Below, piece by piece: positions 63,561 through 64,000 of a stretch of DNA of 64,000 bases; the first letter of the stretch is position 1; each line of letters starts with the position of its first letter. Position numbers and translations under genes: made by a program. The stretch is from Plantago ovata. Lineage: Eukaryota > Streptophyta > Magnoliopsida > Lamiales > Plantaginaceae. Where the stretch lies: NCBI GenBank assembly GCA_028274465.1, contig CM051456.1, positions 83,314,753 through 83,378,752 of the forward strand, given 5' to 3'. The notes beneath the pieces are model-generated. The model worked only from the letters and a program-made list of their open reading frames with translations, did not search any database and was not told the origin of the DNA.

Positions 63561-64000
63561 TGATGAATGTTAATTCGAGTCTTTTTCACCAAAACGCGTC
63601 GAAAACGCGGAATTCCGCGAAAAACTCTCCGGGGCGAACCGCCCCACAGTATTTCGGGGCCTATATATAGTTGCTCAGTTTTCTCCGAAAATCATATCTT
63701 TCCAGACCTACTTTCTCACCTCTCTCTATAGTTTTAGGTAGGAACTTCCCGGGGCCTGTCCTGGGAGTTCCGTAGCTTAGGAGATACTTTTTCATAGCGG
63801 ATTGGAGCTCGTAGGATCGCAATTCTTCGGAGATTGACAACCTTCGGTAACTTGTATCTTACAGTTTAATCTACTTATTTTATATATCTTTCAATATGTT
63901 TTCTTCTATGATTTCTATTGATTGCATGCCTATTATGAGTAGCTAAATTTATCTTTGGTGGTAGTATGTGAATTATTAGCGAAGGGAAGATAATCATGCT
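63561..64000 (+). repeat. 3' LTR of F2 (partial, with a deletion)
   Basis: It starts TGATGAATGT. By comparison with the 5' LTR about 270 bp are missing after CTTTTTCACC (left bases ~42771-43042). One GGGGCGAACCGCCCC copy and the TATA box (63662) remain. It continues past the window. Confidence 0.85.

Larger units (their letters stand above)
42729..64000 (+). mobile_element. Element F2: Athila-like gag-protease element, split by G
   Basis: The 5' LTR, primer site, gag-protease and first part of the 3' region (42729-47072) are separated from the rest (60898-64000) by the 13.8-kb element G. The 3' LTR begins at 63561 and runs off the window. It is collinear with F1, including the accessory ORF region, and has no RT or integrase. 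Confidence 0.9.

Overview
This is plant nuclear DNA made wholly of LTR retrotransposons; I see no host gene, no rRNA and no complete tRNA gene. A flowering plant is indicated by the families present: Ty1/Copia elements with SIRE-like and tRNA-iMet-primed features, Tekay-like Ty3 chromovirus LTRs, and Athila-like Ty3 elements with a tRNA-Asp type primer site. Plant promoter motifs (site II plus telo-box) occur inside LTRs. I cannot name the species. Letters below are my own labels.

Layout. 1-5428: 3' end of SIRE-like Copia element A (extra ORF after pol, polypurine tract, 3' LTR), inserted in the same ORF of a related, more decayed copy B (5429-8696). 8697-18537: a nearly complete Copia element C on the minus strand (two ~2.07 kb LTRs, gag-pol with one frameshift), fused to a 164-bp remnant of a second copy (18538-18701). 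18702-42728: tandem array D, four units of [Tekay-like LTR + ~240 bp of 3' internal tail], at most 2.8 kb each. Unit D2 is split by Athila-like element F1 (22136-30553, target duplication GGAGA). Unit D3 is split by the gag-only element E (32997-39787, target duplication TGGAC). Unit D4 is split by F2 (42729 to beyond 64000). F2 is split by the related element G (47073-60897, target duplication ATGTA), and G is split eight codons into its gag by F3 (48643-55212, target duplication GTGGA). The right side is therefore nested four levels deep.

How the parts relate. C is the only element with protease, integrase, reverse transcriptase and RNase H. E has an intact gag and no pol. F1, F2, F3 and G all keep only gag-protease followed by 1.5-3.5 kb of non-coding DNA, so they would need enzymes supplied in trans. 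That non-coding DNA is not featureless. It holds stem-loops whose arms differ between families while the pairing is kept: a GCG-NNN-CGC palindrome set in the LTRs and again downstream of the protease; a loop-AGGCAA hairpin; repeated AACCTATTC hairpins followed by polypurine-like tracts; and an AGGA-loop hairpin just before the polypurine tract. The last is shared by the Tekay-like and Athila-like elements. The D and E LTRs also carry a tRNA-like A-box/B-box segment followed by T-runs, plus promoter and splice signals like those of host genes. These structured non-coding parts are the most interesting content of the window.
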